A program made the position numbers and the translations under genes. DNA of 64,000 nt from Terebella lapidaria (lineage: Eukaryota > Annelida > Polychaeta > Terebellida > Terebellidae), in contig OX424570.1 in assembly GCA_949152475.1 (NCBI GenBank), positions 4,390,181 to 4,454,180 of the forward strand, read 5' to 3'. Numbering within the stretch: position 1 is the first letter of the stretch; the number at the start of each line of letters is the position of its first letter. The notes beneath the pieces are model-generated. The model was not told where the DNA came from and ran no database searches. It saw nothing but the letters and a program-made list of their open reading frames with translations. Below, one piece after another: positions 46,701 to 58,620 of the stretch.

Positions 46701-48522
46701 ATTTGCAAAATTATTTTCTGAAATTTTATTCCTTGAAAAACTGTTTTTAATGTCTGAAAAGAAACAATTGTGGTACGTACCTGGTGTTGATGTGGAAAGT
46801 ATTGGTGGTTCCAGTGTGTTCAAAGTCGTGAATCATTGCAGCTATCAAAGTAGCCAGCAATTCTAAGTCTGTCAACCATAGCTGTAAGATAAGGGTTGGA
46901 TATTAGTAAACTCTCTACCTGAGTAGTCTTGCAGAATATAAATATTGACACATTTATGCAAAGTACAATTGTATTTTATTGTTGTGAACACTAAGTTAAA
47001 TTCATATCAAAGAAATCTGGGACACTTTCCAAACAAATTCCAAAAGCAAAAGCATACAAATTTGGTCCTTTTGGTTTAAGTTAGATTAAAAGAAATAAAT
47101 ACTATGCAATATTAATATTATCAAATTCGAATTCTTCTCTTCTCTATAATGTGTCTTGTTTTGTTCGTACCACAAGTCCGCTCTGTGATAGGACGTGGTG
47201 CGTTGTCTGGGTAACGTCCGCCGCGTGTACCAGGTTGTGATACGGGTTGCTATAGCGACTATACCCCTGCTCCAACCGCATCAGAAAACTCTCCAGGATC
47301 TGCATGTTGATCTGTATTGGGACAGAACAGTCTAGTCTCTAGTCACTTAGTTTGCCAAGGTTTTTCAAAAATAAGGTTATGTGGGTTTTTATGCCATCCT
47401 TCATGTTTAGTTCTCTATGTTACCATAGTTACCCAGGTTCAAAATCATTCAATTACTTTTCCCAGTTCAAAATAATTTATCAAGCACACATGACCTTTAA
47501 AATTCCATGATATGATTTTTCGTTAATCACATTAATTCAGCACAGCTCTGGTATTTTTTTCAGCATACTGACCTTGAATTTGTTGATAAGGTCGTATCGC
47601 TGAAGCAGTTCGTATCCGACGTATTTCAGCGCGTGTCCCTCGCCGCTCTCATTGATACTGAAGACGTTGAACGACCAGTCGTCGATATTCTGTGTCATCC
47701 AAAAATAACACATACATGTATTGTTAGATGATAGGCTGGTCACAATTGTTTTGAGTCGTAATTTTTTACTCACCCAAATTAGAATGACAGTTTACATGTA
47801 CTATGCAATGTACAGTTAATCTGAACATTACAATTAAATGGATCAAAGTTACAACATTTGATGAACAAAGTACTCAATACAAATCTACACTCAGCAGCAC
47901 CGCAGGCGACGGTTGCCATGGTGATGAGGGTGTAAGACTCTCACCTTGAGTTGCATGAGGACGTTAGGCGGGACGTGTAATCCGACTGTACTGGACATCC
48001 GGCGGTAGATTCTGAAAGACGCGGAGAGGAGGGGGGGGTCAAGGGTCGTGAGCAGGTACTTATGAGGGTCTACATGGTCTAGGGTGTGGATAACCTTCTC
48101 AGAATTTTTACTGAACGGTACTCTGTTCTGAGTTCAAAATGTTAGACTAATACTCAATTATATAAGAATCTGGGGATTTGCAGCATACATTATCATGTAA
48201 TATATTTTTATTTATACCTATGCAAAAATATTCGATTTGTTGCTGAATTTATTTTCCAAACCTATGAGTGTACAAGATGTAATTACACATAAATTGGTAA
48301 GATTTTATTCATACCACAACACAGCACAGGCACACACACCTGTCGACCATGATGCCGGCACGGATGGCATGAGCCACGCTGCGGAACTTTGGCTTATCAT
48401 CGCCGCGTCGTTTGATGTTGCTCATGGAGCGAGTGAAGGTGAGGGCTAGCCAATCCCGGACCTCCGTGGGGACGGCGTCCGGCTCCACCTCGCTGAGCTC
48501 ATCGTCCTCGTCGCACAGCCGC
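40549..48522 (-). CDS. PDE1: PDE1-type cyclic nucleotide phosphodiesterase (catalytic and C-terminal exons; N-terminus not found)
   Basis: Fourteen candidate exons join in phase into 590 residues (563 without the optional 81-nt exon): 48522-48340, 48011-47945, 47689-47573, 47311-47171, 46881-46781, 46551-46426, 46265-46164, 45745-45625, 45283-45202, 44890-44693, 43857-43774, 43216-43136 (optional), 42376-42182, 40724-40549. The enzyme hydrolyses cAMP/cGMP to the 5'-monophosphate and in known members is activated by Ca2+/calmodulin. The sequence shows the PDE1-typical lead-in (DAVPTEVRDWL, KPKFRSVAHAI). It has the catalytic His in NPYHN, metal ligands in VHAADV, MIHDFEHTG and HCADISHP, and the invariant Gln with the hydrophobic clamp in ESQIGFIDFIV. 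The C-terminal tail is long, charged and Ser/Pro-rich, as in other PDE1s, and ends at TAG 40551-40549. The calmodulin-binding segment upstream was not recognised, so the gene is 5'-incomplete here. Confidence 0.95.
40725..42181 (-). other. PDE1 last intron
   Basis: AT-rich intron between exons ending at 42182 and starting at 40724. It holds an X-box-like site with one mismatch (41757-41770). No repeats or coding signal. Confidence 0.6.
42182..42376 (-). CDS. PDE1: PDE1 exon: acidic C-terminal tail
   Basis: 195 nt, acceptor TTGTTGCAG, donor ACACAAG|GTGTGT. Encodes EKKEREKAAENGEENSDLDL, then a Ser/Thr/Pro-rich stretch. PDE1 tails of this composition are common but poorly conserved. Confidence 0.8.
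43136..43216 (-). CDS. PDE1: PDE1 candidate cassette exon (81 nt, frame-neutral)
   Basis: Encodes EAVERKREKHLEIVTRR then SVQFLRQSAE, charged and helix-forming like its neighbours. Acceptor CTTTAAAG and donor GCAGAAG|GTAG are weak. Both ends are phase 1 and the length is 27 codons, so inclusion or skipping keeps the frame: the exons at 43774 and 42376 also join directly. Judged on phase and composition only. Confidence 0.5.
43774..43857 (-). CDS. PDE1: PDE1 exon: C-terminal helix
   Basis: 84 nt, phase 1 at both ends. Encodes HWIDCLAVNKQLWKERAAA, matching the last conserved helix of PDE1 (ENKERWKELAA-like). An X-box-like palindrome overlaps its acceptor region at 43865-43878. Confidence 0.85.
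43865..43878. promoter_or_regulatory. RFX X-box-like palindrome near PDE1 acceptor
   Basis: GTAACCATGGTAAC fits GTNRCC-NN-RGYAAC exactly, 8 bases upstream of the exon at 43857 on the minus strand. Confidence 0.45.
44693..44890 (-). CDS. PDE1: PDE1 exon: end of catalytic domain and Ser/Pro tail
   Basis: 198 nt. Opens with GFIDFIVDPSFQVMGDMLEK, which closes the substrate pocket, then becomes low-complexity (SLSSRSPTPSAPKTPSSSP). The donor is CCAG|GTTAG. Confidence 0.93.
45202..45283 (-). CDS. PDE1: PDE1 exon: nucleotide-specificity loop and invariant Gln
   Basis: 82 nt. Encodes LGLPISPLCDRKTTMIAESQ. The Gln of ESQI is the purine-contacting residue in the family. Confidence 0.95.
45625..45745 (-). 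CDS. PDE1: PDE1 exon: second metal-site aspartate
   Basis: 121 nt. Encodes SLVVHCADISHPAKDW and WTKQLIDEFFIQ. The Asp of CADISHP is the distal metal ligand. The neighbouring plus-strand reading frame is a shadow. Confidence 0.95.
46164..46265 (-). CDS. PDE1: PDE1 exon: LATDMSYHFQQ region
   Basis: 102 nt. Encodes LVIDIVLATDMSYHFQQIKN, conserved in PDE1, with donor GGAAAA|GTATGT. Confidence 0.95.
46426..46551 (-). CDS. PDE1: PDE1 exon: ENHHVS region
   Basis: 126 nt. Encodes DVALLYNDRAVLENHHVSSA, a core PDE motif, with acceptor CCCTGTAG and donor TTCAG|GTCTG. Confidence 0.95.
46781..46881 (-). CDS. PDE1: PDE1 exon: HD metal-binding motif
   Basis: 101 nt, acceptor ATCTTACAG, donor ACCAG|GTACG. 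Encodes AAMIHDFEHTGTTNTFHI, the class I signature with the His-Asp metal pair. Confidence 0.95.
47171..47311 (-). CDS. PDE1: PDE1 exon: catalytic histidine and first metal ligand
   Basis: 141 nt, phase 0. Encodes YSNPYHNLVHAADVTQTTH. The His of PYHN is the general acid in the family, and the His of VHAADV is a metal ligand. Confidence 0.95.
47573..47689 (-). CDS. PDE1: PDE1 exon: catalytic helices 1-4
   Basis: 117 nt, phase 0 at both ends. Encodes IDDWSFNVFSINE and ALKYVGYELLQRYDLINKFK, the conserved opening of the class I PDE catalytic domain. Confidence 0.93.
47945..48011 (-). CDS. PDE1: PDE1 exon: start of catalytic region
   Basis: 67 nt, acceptor TCTTTCAG, donor CTCAAG|GTGAG. Encodes RMSSTVGLHVPPNVLMQLK after completing an Arg codon. 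This matches the segment just before the catalytic helices in PDE1. Confidence 0.88.
48340..48522 (-). CDS. PDE1: PDE1 exon: pre-catalytic region
   Basis: 183 nt. Encodes the conserved acidic linker and DAVPTEVRDWLALTFT, then KPKFRSVAHAIRAGI. The 3' splice site is preceded by a run of about 20 C on the minus strand, an extreme polypyrimidine tract. The donor is GACAG|GTGTG. The first base completes a codon from an upstream exon that was not found. Confidence 0.93.
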
Positions 48523-51500
48523 CTGGAGACAGAGGGAGGGGGGGGGGGGGGGGGGGGAAGGTTGGGGGGGTGGACAGGTCAGTTTATACGCTTCAGAATT
48601 TTAGTACATTTTTAGCTTATAATTTTATTTTGCTTGTTCAAAACTACTTTAAATCTGTGTTTGTATCTCATCTATCCTTGGTCCAGTTACAAATTTCTCT
48701 GGCATGTGCCACATTAAAATACAACATTGATCTGTCATTTTGCTTATATTGTTATTGAAATGTACAACAAAAGATGATTTGCAATTATGCTGTTTCATGT
48801 TAACTGAGTATTAATCATGTTAATACATGCCAGTGTTACTTGTACACACAGCCATATCTACTTTTAATATGTGATTAATGTGTAAACAATGTATAAGTCA
48901 ATATACAATATGTTTATATACATTGCATATGATGTGACATATGATATGATGTACACTCTACCTTTGCATCATATTCAAACTAACAGAATATCATTAAAAC
49001 AACATCAAACATTGACAAAATGCACATTATATACATGTATATATTTATTCCAACAACAGCCAAACTCGATTGTAATCTGTAAAAAAATATCTATTAAATG
49101 TTGAACTATAATACTAGTACAATTCATGATCTGTTTTTTCATATCACCCAGAAATTGAAATGTTAACCTGAAACTATGATTGATGTGCAACGTATATATA
49201 TATATGTACAGGCATGTATGATTTCAAAATAGAACATACCGGGGTAAGCATGAATCGCATTATTAAGAGTCATTACTGTATTGATTTTTATTGCTTGATT
49301 ATGTGGCGCGATGTGCTACAACAATCATAATAGCATATAAATATGTCAAGTTCTCTGCAAATATTAATACTGCTATCTATTTCGTTGACCTCAAACAATC
49401 AATTCCGATATCTTCACTTTAATAAAATCATATAATAAATAACAGTGTAATTTTGAACACGTTCAGCATAACTGCGGAATAACTAAATAGAAATAGCCCT
49501 GAAAGAAATGCTTACAGTTTATCTCTACTTAAGTGAGTCGCAAAAACACAATCGCAAGGATCCCAACATACAAATCAATTTACAAACAGTTTCAGGACCT
49601 GGAACACAATGGTAAACAAGAGAGAAAGGAACGCGTTATGTGTCTGTTTGTGAGAATCCTGCCTCTTAACTCCAAACATATCCAGGTGTTGAAAACCACA
49701 AAGCACTGGAATATAACAGTTATCATGTGTCAATGGCTGGCTGCATCTATTACAGGACTGTACAAGGTACACGAGCTGTTCTTGATAACTAAATCTTGTC
49801 CTATGCGAGCCAGCTCTCCTTCACCTAGTTTTGCTCAAACTGATGCACTGGACCATTTAAGGTTTCCTTTGAGGTCCTGCGCCCATACACTGGTCTGCAC
49901 TCATAGGTAGTTGTTGGTCTGAAAGAAGGTCCAGTGAATTCAATTTTTCCAGCTTTACATTCATTTGTTTGTCTTTGTTTTATTTGGAAATGAGGGCTGT
50001 GCAATAAAGACTGAAAGCTGATGGAAATGGGACATCTTGATCAGCCTCAAGCAATACAGACTATGGTGCAAGTAGTCACAAGTAACATACATGTACGTAC
50101 ATCAGTGAGAGACGGGTCTCCTTTCCCCATTTCTACAATGAAACCCACGCCAAAATTTTTACGGTGATGCCGACATGCTAAAACTCAATCATAATCATTT
50201 ATCCAGTTCTTGGGACGCGCGACAAACTGTCTCGAGATGTTGCGGATACAAGAACACCGCTTGCTTCCTAAAGTCGACGTACCAGGGAAAAAAAACTTAT
50301 CCACATTTGTCCAAATTGTGTCTTTATTTTTTTTTGTCGCTGTCGCATTTTGCGACACTAATTATATCCCACATGAAATCGATCAGTGGCGTTGCCGGCA
50401 AATCTCACTCGGCGCTAGTGTCTCATCTTACTTGTCTGCCACAGACTTCACTCTCGTCTAAAGGTCAAAACCCTCACAAACGGGAGGGAGACCGGACAGA
50501 AATTTTGTTTGGATTCAATGATGGACATCTGGCTGTGGAGGAGCACATACAGGAAGCCATAGGTTGACCAGGTGGAATACCACCAGATATAACCCTTATA
50601 ACACTCAGTATACAAGTATAAAGCTCTTCATAATAAATGCCATACATGTACAGTTATCCTTGCTGCATAACTTTGTTACAAGGAAACATAAACATATACA
50701 GAGAAGATAAAGTTTTCCAAGCATATCAAAGGGAAGATATTGTCTGCAAGATATTTCAAGTATATATTTTTTATAACCTTACATAATTCCTCAAATACAA
50801 CTATTGAGACTATACAATGGTGACGAATGAAATTTAGGTAATGTATCGATATATGACGCACCATCTTCTCCACCCTAACAACAAACTTGATATAGTCCCG
50901 TGCGTGTGTCCCTGAAGCCCATAATTGACATTTGTTATGTCCAATTTCTTAGGCAGCCCTCAGCGCAGGTTCTCTCCGGAGACAAAAACCTCACCGTTCT
51001 GCGGACCTTCGCCCTCATTTACACAGCCAAGAAGCTAGCAAACCGCTCGCGAACTAACAACAACACTGATTAAATATGAATGCGCCTGTCAAGTTGGTTT
51101 TTTTAGGCGGGGAGACGACATCACATTCATGAGGGGCTCGGCCATGAATTTCTGACCATGTTATGGATAAAGCTCATATTTACCCCTTTACTGGACAGTT
51201 TACAGATGCTCTTGTTCTGATAATCCATGCATGCCAACCGATGCAAGCCTCTCTTTCCATTTACCAGTATATGACATTTGACTTTCATCTTCAAATGCAA
51301 TTCCACCCAGTAACGTCTTGGTTAATGTTTTCAATGATGAGTAAATTCTTTCTTGTCAGTTTCAAGCCACGCTCACCAAATTCGCTCACTTGTGGCTGGA
51401 TTTTTTTAGCCCCTGTCAGAATACTTTTTTACCTTTTCCAGTACAGTGTTAATTTGATAATGTTCCATTAGTCAAATCAGTTCCTAATCACAGATGACTA

Positions 51501-54490
51501 AGCAAATTTGCATGAAATTCCACTCAAGAATACAAGTTGCCCATGCCATCGGGTGAAAATGTGCACAAAATTCCCCCACAAATTCTGTGGAAAACACTTT
51601 GAAATTGTTTTCCCCCAATTTTTTCCACTTAACAAATTCATTGCATGTGCCTCATCAGAAATGGTGTAAACATCTTCAAGGACACCCATCAATTCTTCAT
51701 CATCAATAACTTAGAGACAAGCAAGATTCCCGCGCCCAGACTGCATAATGCTTGGTCTTGCTACCAAGAATCACGCGAAGCCCCTGACCTGAAGAAATAC
51801 ATCGTTGCAAATCGAGCCATCAAATGTGGACAAATATCGGCCCCAATATCACAGTTAAGACATCTCTTTTAGGATCAATTCCCAATTGAACCCCGGCCAG
51901 AGTCACAAACCTAATTCTCCCTTTCAACGCAAAGATCGCAGGAATGGACGGTGGATCGAAGTCAGGAGTAAAACAAGATTTTAGAGCATCGTTATCGAGG
52001 AGTTGTCGTGGCCATGAACGATCGACTTCCAAAGGGTCAAATTGACCAATGGGAATTGGCGACCGAGAGCGTATAAAGGATGGGGTTTGATCCACGAATA
52101 AGGGAAGAGGTAGGGAATAGGTATGGGAGGGGGGTTGTTGGGGTGGCGGGTTCAGAGCTCTCGAAGGGCATTGGGCTGCAGTTTGTGGGGTTCCGATGCT
52201 TGATTTATGGAATAGATGGGAGGACGGAGCATAAACAGTTATCATTATTGTAGACACTGATAGAGCTGAAACATTGGGGCAGTACCATTGGCAGGATACA
52301 AATCAGGGCTTTATTGGGCAGTGAAAATGTTTTTTTTCTCACTAAAATGTTATATTTCTGTTGCAAACCAACCTTATTGTCAAAATGTTCCCAGAATTAT
52401 CAATGCAATTATTTTCTAAATGAGGACATCAAATCATCCGGGCCAAATTTCCACAACTGTCAGTCAAGACAAATTATACAGCACCAAAAACTTCATTACA
52501 ATGGGTTTTCTTATAACCTCACTCCCATTTCTTTTTTCATAGATTTTCCACATTTTTTCTCTGTATCACCCCTAATCCATGGGCTATTACGCCGACAAAG
52601 AGAAGCGCCCATTTCCCGATGTTTCGAGAGGGCACAAAACCAGACAATTCTGTCAGACGCCACCAGAAAACGCCTCAAGAAGGATGCTGCAGAAAAAAAA
52701 GTCGCTACATAATTCTTACAGGACCTGGTGACTTTCGGAGTGGAGTATCTTCCAGGCAAATTAGAAACCTAGTCTCAAGAGATGTGGTCCTGATCCTAAA
52801 CATTAACAGTAGTCTAAGCTAGTTTACTCTGTCACCACACCGTTTTCGGGTAGCTTTTTTTCAGATTTAGAAATCCCAAAGATATTATCGGTCTGAGTTG
52901 GGGATGGTTAGTGATTGTTGCAACCGTGTTGACAAAAGGGCAATTGCTTGATTTTTATGGCTACGTTTTACAGTTGGATCAATTTTTGGCAAAAAAAAAG
53001 AAACTTTCAGGGAAAATTTTTGTTCATTTTAGTTATAAGATCCTCATCACTGGTGTCCAATATATTCATGAATTTTGGGTTTTTGAACTACAGTGCAAGA
53101 CTTTGATGTGTTGCCAGAAATTGTCACTTTCAACTTCACAGCAAGACTTTTTTCCCTGCTATTTTGTTTTGCTATTTTTGGTATATTTTCTGAGTCAAGG
53201 GTCACTAACATAAATAGCAATACCCTAGCTGTACATACTCAATCAGTCCTTATACATCCGTCTTCAAAACATCAACAGACAAATACAGACATATCAAAGG
53301 CGATTCCCGATTTCTCCTGAAATGACGAGGCCATCAGGGGCATTGAATTATCTTCCAACTGACCAAGTTATTTTTGGGATAAAAGCCTAATGATGTCAAT
53401 CACTAGTGTTGCCATGGATACCAAAACTGGCCGTATTAACCAGAAGGTCATGGGTCTAGCAATTATAGACTCAGTACTCAACACAATTAATTCATATCCC
53501 AGCCAAAAATTTTCTAATCGATAAGAAAAAGAACTCCAAGGGATGGAATAAATGCCTATCCTTAAATAGAAAAGTCCTCGGTAATTAAATGCCCTCAAGA
53601 AAATACGGATTTTTGCTTATAAAAATTTTCAAGCTTTTAATTCATTGCCTTAAACTCAAGCACTTCACTAATATGTCAGCATATGATAATCGATTCAGAT
53701 TTTTTCCCATTTACATAGCTCAGAATTACATTACAGTGGAAATGTACTCGTTCGATTTCTGGCGGGATTGCTATCAAGAAAGGACGGATTTGACCCCAAA
53801 TATTTTAATCAAATACCATGTGAGATTTTTTGGCTGGTGACATTTACAGGAGGTGGTTATTCTACACGAGTGTTATCTTTACAGTCCAGGGTTATTGATT
53901 TCACATTACAGCGAGCTGATACTCCTTGTATATGACAGTGTACATGTAGTGCGATGTAGCTGATTCAAGGAACCTTAATTCACAAAACTTGTTTGCTTGA
54001 CATCAAGGCAACGTATTTTGTCAACTCAACTGACCTTCACAAATCTGAGGTAAAACACGAAAAATTATATCAGATGGTTAAACTTGTATCAAACGGCCAG
54101 TAGTGAAATTATACTCATACACTCCAGTTTTGTTTCCAATACATACACTTCCAGATGCCTGATAATTTTGCATGCCATGTCCTTCGGCTTCTGAAGATAG
54201 GAAGATTACTACATGTCCAAAGGATCAGTGTGAACTGATATTTCCTTTGGTTTTGGAGATTTCATCACCATCAAAAACAAGCACCCACATGAAATTCCCA
54301 TCATGTTTCAGGACCTGGATGGATTCTTGACCCAATAGGGCTTCAAAGAGACCTGTGTGCATATCTATAGCTGGTGGGAACCCGGGGAAGGGAGAGGGGG
54401 CAGTGATTGCTCAAGTCTCAAATTGCAATGAGGAATTGTCATCATTCTTTCTTATAATCATCAGTCAAAAACATACTGAGCTTTTACCTA
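48523..54490. other. Upstream PDE1 intron or flank, unassigned
   Basis: It starts with a run of about 20 G (48538-48558) that forms the polypyrimidine tract of the first recognised PDE1 exon on the minus strand. The longest frames (50175-50567 plus, 51820-52257 minus, 49533-49910 plus) show no domain or splice logic. No calmodulin-binding exon was recognised. Confidence 0.5.
52046..52077 (+). promoter_or_regulatory. Candidate core promoter (CCAAT and TATA box)
   Basis: CCAAT at 52046-52050, an inverted CCAAT (ATTGG) at 52055-52059 and TATAAA at 52072-52077 lie close together on the plus strand. No transcript is recognised downstream. Confidence 0.2.
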
Positions 54491-55921
54491 CCGTAGATCT
54501 TTGAGTATTAACCGACCCTGAGTATAAGCCGAGGTCGATTTTGAGTAGGAAATCAGTGAAAAGTGACTGACTTTTGCATAAGCCGAATCACAGAGGCCTA
54601 GATCAACGCGCGAAAATGATCGTTGTTATCACACGATCTCTCGGACAGTTGAACACGCCCGGCCGATCACGGGCCCGGTGCTAATTGCAATCATAGTGCC
54701 TCTCAGTGGTATTCAGTGTGAATTTTTTTAGGTGCGTGGAGTGATTGAAAGGTTTGTTTTGTAAACGATGTGATAAATGTTCATTAAAACGTTCGTATTG
54801 ATATATTTTGCCCAAGATATATTTCAACTTGTCTCTTTCCAGATCGACTTATATCCTGGTGGCGAGAATAGGAACTGCATGGGCGAACTAAAATCAAGTG
54901 CAAATTTGAATAATTCCCAAGCGTTTTCCTGTATGCCTACAATTGATTCGGTAGATTTAAAGATGACAATAAAGGGATTCCACTTGGTGTTCACGTTTTT
55001 AAATCTGTAAAAACAGAATGATATAACAAACAATTTGTTTTCCCTTTTGTTTCAATTTATTCACAATTTCACATTCACATCAATATTGCCAAATTCACGT
55101 GCAGCTGCACAGTTGTTATTCTCTGATGCATATTTAATAACTTTGAGTTTGAAAGCAGCATCGTAAGCACAACGTTTTCTTTTTTGATCCTTTATTTATT
55201 GTGTAGCAAAGCATATTTATCTTGGATAACTACTAATTGAACTGACTCTGTCAGTATGGTCTGCTCGTCAGATTTACTTTGCGTGTGGAAGAACAATGGA
55301 ACCAGTGAGCCGAATCACGTGTCACGAATGTTCAAGTAACGATCACAGGAGGTTGACCAGACCGTTGGTTGCAATTGACACTGTCAATTATCTCTGATTT
55401 ACCTTATTGATCTTTCACGGGAACTGGCATGTGTAAATGAATGAAGTAACACTTTTCAAATATTTATTTCAATAGTATTATTTTCATTTTTTTTTTTACA
55501 ATAGATCGATAATATTCGAGAATGTAGTTTTAGAAATTGACACTCGATTCTGATTTTCCTGCAGCCTCGCTTTTGTTTGACATTCTAGCTTTCCCAGCAA
55601 CTACAATGTCTTTCATCTCTTGGATTTGATCTGAAAATAAAGTACAATAATTATATTTAAAATAATGGAATACGCATATAAAAACAATACGTTATCTATA
55701 TTGATACACATAGACTCAGAGAACCAGTAAACCGCAAAAGAAACTAACTCACTGTATTATCGCCTACCAATACTGCCGACGATCGTCAGCGATCGCCAAT
55801 TGACTCGCTCGAATGGTCAGGAATGTGCAGGTTTTTGCATTGACTTGTCAATAAGCCGACCCCATAAATTTAGACCCATTTCGTAGGTAAAAACCCTCGG
55901 CTAATACTCAAAGATCTACGG
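54491..55921. mobile_element. 1431-bp TIR element with TA duplication, pogo/Tigger-like
   Basis: Left CCGTAGATCTTTGAGTATTA continues ACCGA; the reverse complement of the right end is the same 20 bases continuing GCCGA (24 of 25 match). TA flanks both ends (54489-54490, 55922-55923). GAGTATAAGCCGA inside the left end resembles pogo-type termini. No transposase frame; the 77-residue frame at 54777 shows no DDE pattern. Non-autonomous or internally deleted. Confidence 0.8.
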
Positions 55922-55923
55922 TA

Positions 55924-57840
55924 GCAGTATTTGGACCTGGGCAGGTATAGCCCTTGGGGACCAGAAATCTGTATGCATGGAGGTCCTGTCTCCAGCAAAA
56001 TCTCAGGCGAATAGATCTGGAGACAAAGGGGGGGGGGGGGGGCGGAACTGGAGAAGTAGGTTGATAAAGCTAGTGACAGGAATACCAATCTGGTAATTTA
56101 TTGCCGAGGTTGGAGACAGTTGTGGACATTTGGGTGCTACCACTGAAGTATAGAAATATGTATATGACTTGCGAAGAGGTACTGCACAAGTGTGGCCAGT
56201 TCATAAAAGATACTCTTGAAACACACGGTTTATTCTACATGTATGTTGCTCCTGAAGTTTAGCTACAACTAAATCTGACATATATAATTGAAGAATTCTG
56301 TTCAATCTAAACTGTGGGAAAAAGATACGAATTCTCGGGATTTGCCATGTACGAAGGGGGGGAACCATTGGCAACTCCAACAACACTGGTCTTTTCTTTC
56401 GAATCTACATTTGCCTTCCTCGATAAATAAACTCCCGCATTTACTAGTGGCTGCAGCATGGAATAAATACTGGGAGGGTTCACGGTACTACAAGGCTGAG
56501 GCTGGGTGCGGCAGGGGAAAAACCACACGGAGATCCAATTTATTGGCAAAAGTCAATTAGGGCGTGTGGGTGATACGGAAATGTTTGTAGTCCAAAATAC
56601 AATCTGCTGCAGTGTGTCTACCTCATGTATAAATAGTATATTTCACATGCTGCATTCTCAAGATTGTACATGTTTTTAATGTGTTATAATTTTAACTGAT
56701 GAAACACACACAATTTTCCCATTTATCCCACCCCAAAACGCCTCTGGAGGGCAAAAAAAAACCCCGGCAGCATGCAGTCTACAATTCTCACAGCAATATA
56801 ACAAGTATAATCACCAAGGATACAGGAAGATCTGGGTTTTGTCAGGCTGCAAGAGCCCGCCCAGCTTAGCTGTCACATTACCGCCAGAAACACATCCCAA
56901 ATGGAATGCCGAGCCTGTTGCTATGGTAACGATACTACCATTGTGGGAGGCGGGAGAGATGATGAAGGTGTTTTAACGGTGCCAAGGAGTCTACAGGTCC
57001 ACGGTTTCGATGTTTGAGTGGTTGAGTCGCAGTCCGGCTCGAGCAGAAAACAATGGTGCAATGCTGGCGATATAATGTCGGACTCATTGTGTCTGTGCGT
57101 CTCCCAGCCATCAACAACGTCACAGGCACCCAAACCTAGAATGATGGACGGCTTGTCCCACTTCTATATGATAAATGTATCTTCCTCGTCCCAATTTTAT
57201 TATTTCTGCTGGGTTTTTATGGGTGTTTTTTTCCTCTCTCTCACTGTTTCTCTCTGTGACATCTATTGCTTGTCTAGGTCATTATATTTCTATAGGGATC
57301 TGATGAAACGAGGAAGTAATTTTCTCCGCTGCATGGGGAGGGTGGGTGCAGTGTTCCATTACACCTAGAATTTGACTGCTGCCCGGGGACTGCTGCACAT
57401 AGGACACTGAAAATCGCGAGGATTTATATTTTTGGTGACCTTTACGCGATGACAAAACACGCTGGCATTTGTCGTGTTCATGGCACAGATATTACATGTT
57501 TGCGACATTTCTGTTCCGCGTTTGATGGACGCATGCACTAAAAGTCATATTTGTAAGTCTGTTGGTTACACATCTTCATCAGGGGAAAAATCTCGGCAGC
57601 ATCGTGTGACAGAATCTATACGCGTGAAATCGGCCCCTGGAGAGACGATATCAAAATTTAAAGCTTGCGGGGTGTCAAGATTGCACCAACAGTTTATTCC
57701 CAAATATCAGTACTTTGGGCTGGGTGGATGCGGGTTTGAATCAGGAAGTGCACAGAATATTATGATCATTCTGTACTCACTCACTTCAACATTCTGACAA
57801 ACATTGGCACAGTCTTCCAACCCTCAATCCTTTACTATTT
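55924..57840. other. Unassigned DNA with G-run
   Basis: A run of 14 G at 56029-56042, a GC-richer patch at 56860-57140 containing an X-box, and short frames with no domain. Confidence 0.4.
56917..56930. promoter_or_regulatory. RFX X-box-like palindrome upstream of PDE1 exons
   Basis: GTTGCTATGGTAAC fits the X-box with one transition in the first half-site. It sits in a locally GC-rich segment (56860-57140). Confidence 0.45.
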
Positions 57841-57844
57841 ACTC

Positions 57845-58060
57845 TAAAGCTGGAAATTATTCGCGTCTGTTTATTTAGCTTTTTTTAAAGTTTTTTGTTT
57901 AAAACGCTAATATCAATGAACGCTGATATATCAAAGTGTTAAACACAACATAAGACGGCAAGATAAAAACACTAAATTAAACGGTCGCCAATATGCCAGC
58001 ACAACCAAAAACGCTAAATTTAACGGACGCCATTATTTCACCGTTTAGAGTACATGATTG
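57845..58060. mobile_element. MITE-like fragment with repeated AACG(G/C)(T/A)CGCCA motifs
   Basis: AAACGCTAA, AAACACTAAATTAAACGG, AAAACGCTAAATTTAACGG and CCGTTTAGAGTACAT recur in a pattern seen in small dispersed elements. Ends not defined. Confidence 0.3.
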
Positions 58061-58219
58061 TATGTGTATTTTGAATATTTACAAATAGAAATGCTCAGCT
58101 ACATCAAACATAATGTACAGAATTATTTAACATGTATTTTCATACAGTTGAACACCAAACTTGCACGAGGACAAAGCAAGAAATAATCTTCACATTGTCA
58201 TGATTATGATTCTCTACTA

Positions 58220-58620
58220 ATGCACTGGTTTAATCTTGATCAAACATTAGAGTGATTCAACCTTAAAACTTGAACCTCACAATGTACAAGTTTAACCTCA
58301 AAATTTACGACCTCCCAATGCATTTGGTTAACCTCCATAATTGACCTACCCCCAAAGCCCCCAAAAGTTGTCCGAGTTTCACAAATTACGTCGGCAAACT
58401 TCTCTTCGGCCAATAATAACGTATTGCAGAATGCGTCGTAAATGGCGTAAAAAGACTCGGACAAATGGGTTTGGCGATAGGTCAATTGTACCTCACAAAA
58501 CACTGGTTTGATCTCCGTAACTGGACTTCACAATGCACTGGTTTATTGTCAGTTAGACCTTGAAATTTATTGGTTTAACATTGACACTTGGATCTCAGAA
58601 TGCACCTCAGACCTTGCCCT
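58220..58620. repeat. Degenerate ~30-40-bp tandem repeat with small TIR insert
   Basis: Variants of ACCTCACAATGCACTGGTTTA recur about nine times. The block is split by 58368-58464, which begins TTGTCCGAGT and ends with its exact inverse ACTCGGACAA. This could be a 97-bp MITE. Confidence 0.5.

Noticed and set aside
50175..50567. 130-residue plus-strand reading frame
   Set aside because: No recognisable domain, no splice context and biased low-complexity stretches. It may be chance in a long intron.
51820..52257. 145-residue minus-strand frame considered as an alternative PDE1 first exon
   Set aside because: No calmodulin-binding pattern and no donor in the phase needed to join the exon at 48522.
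58240..58503. 87-residue minus-strand frame
   Set aside because: Built from the degenerate tandem repeat and a small inverted-repeat insert. No family match.
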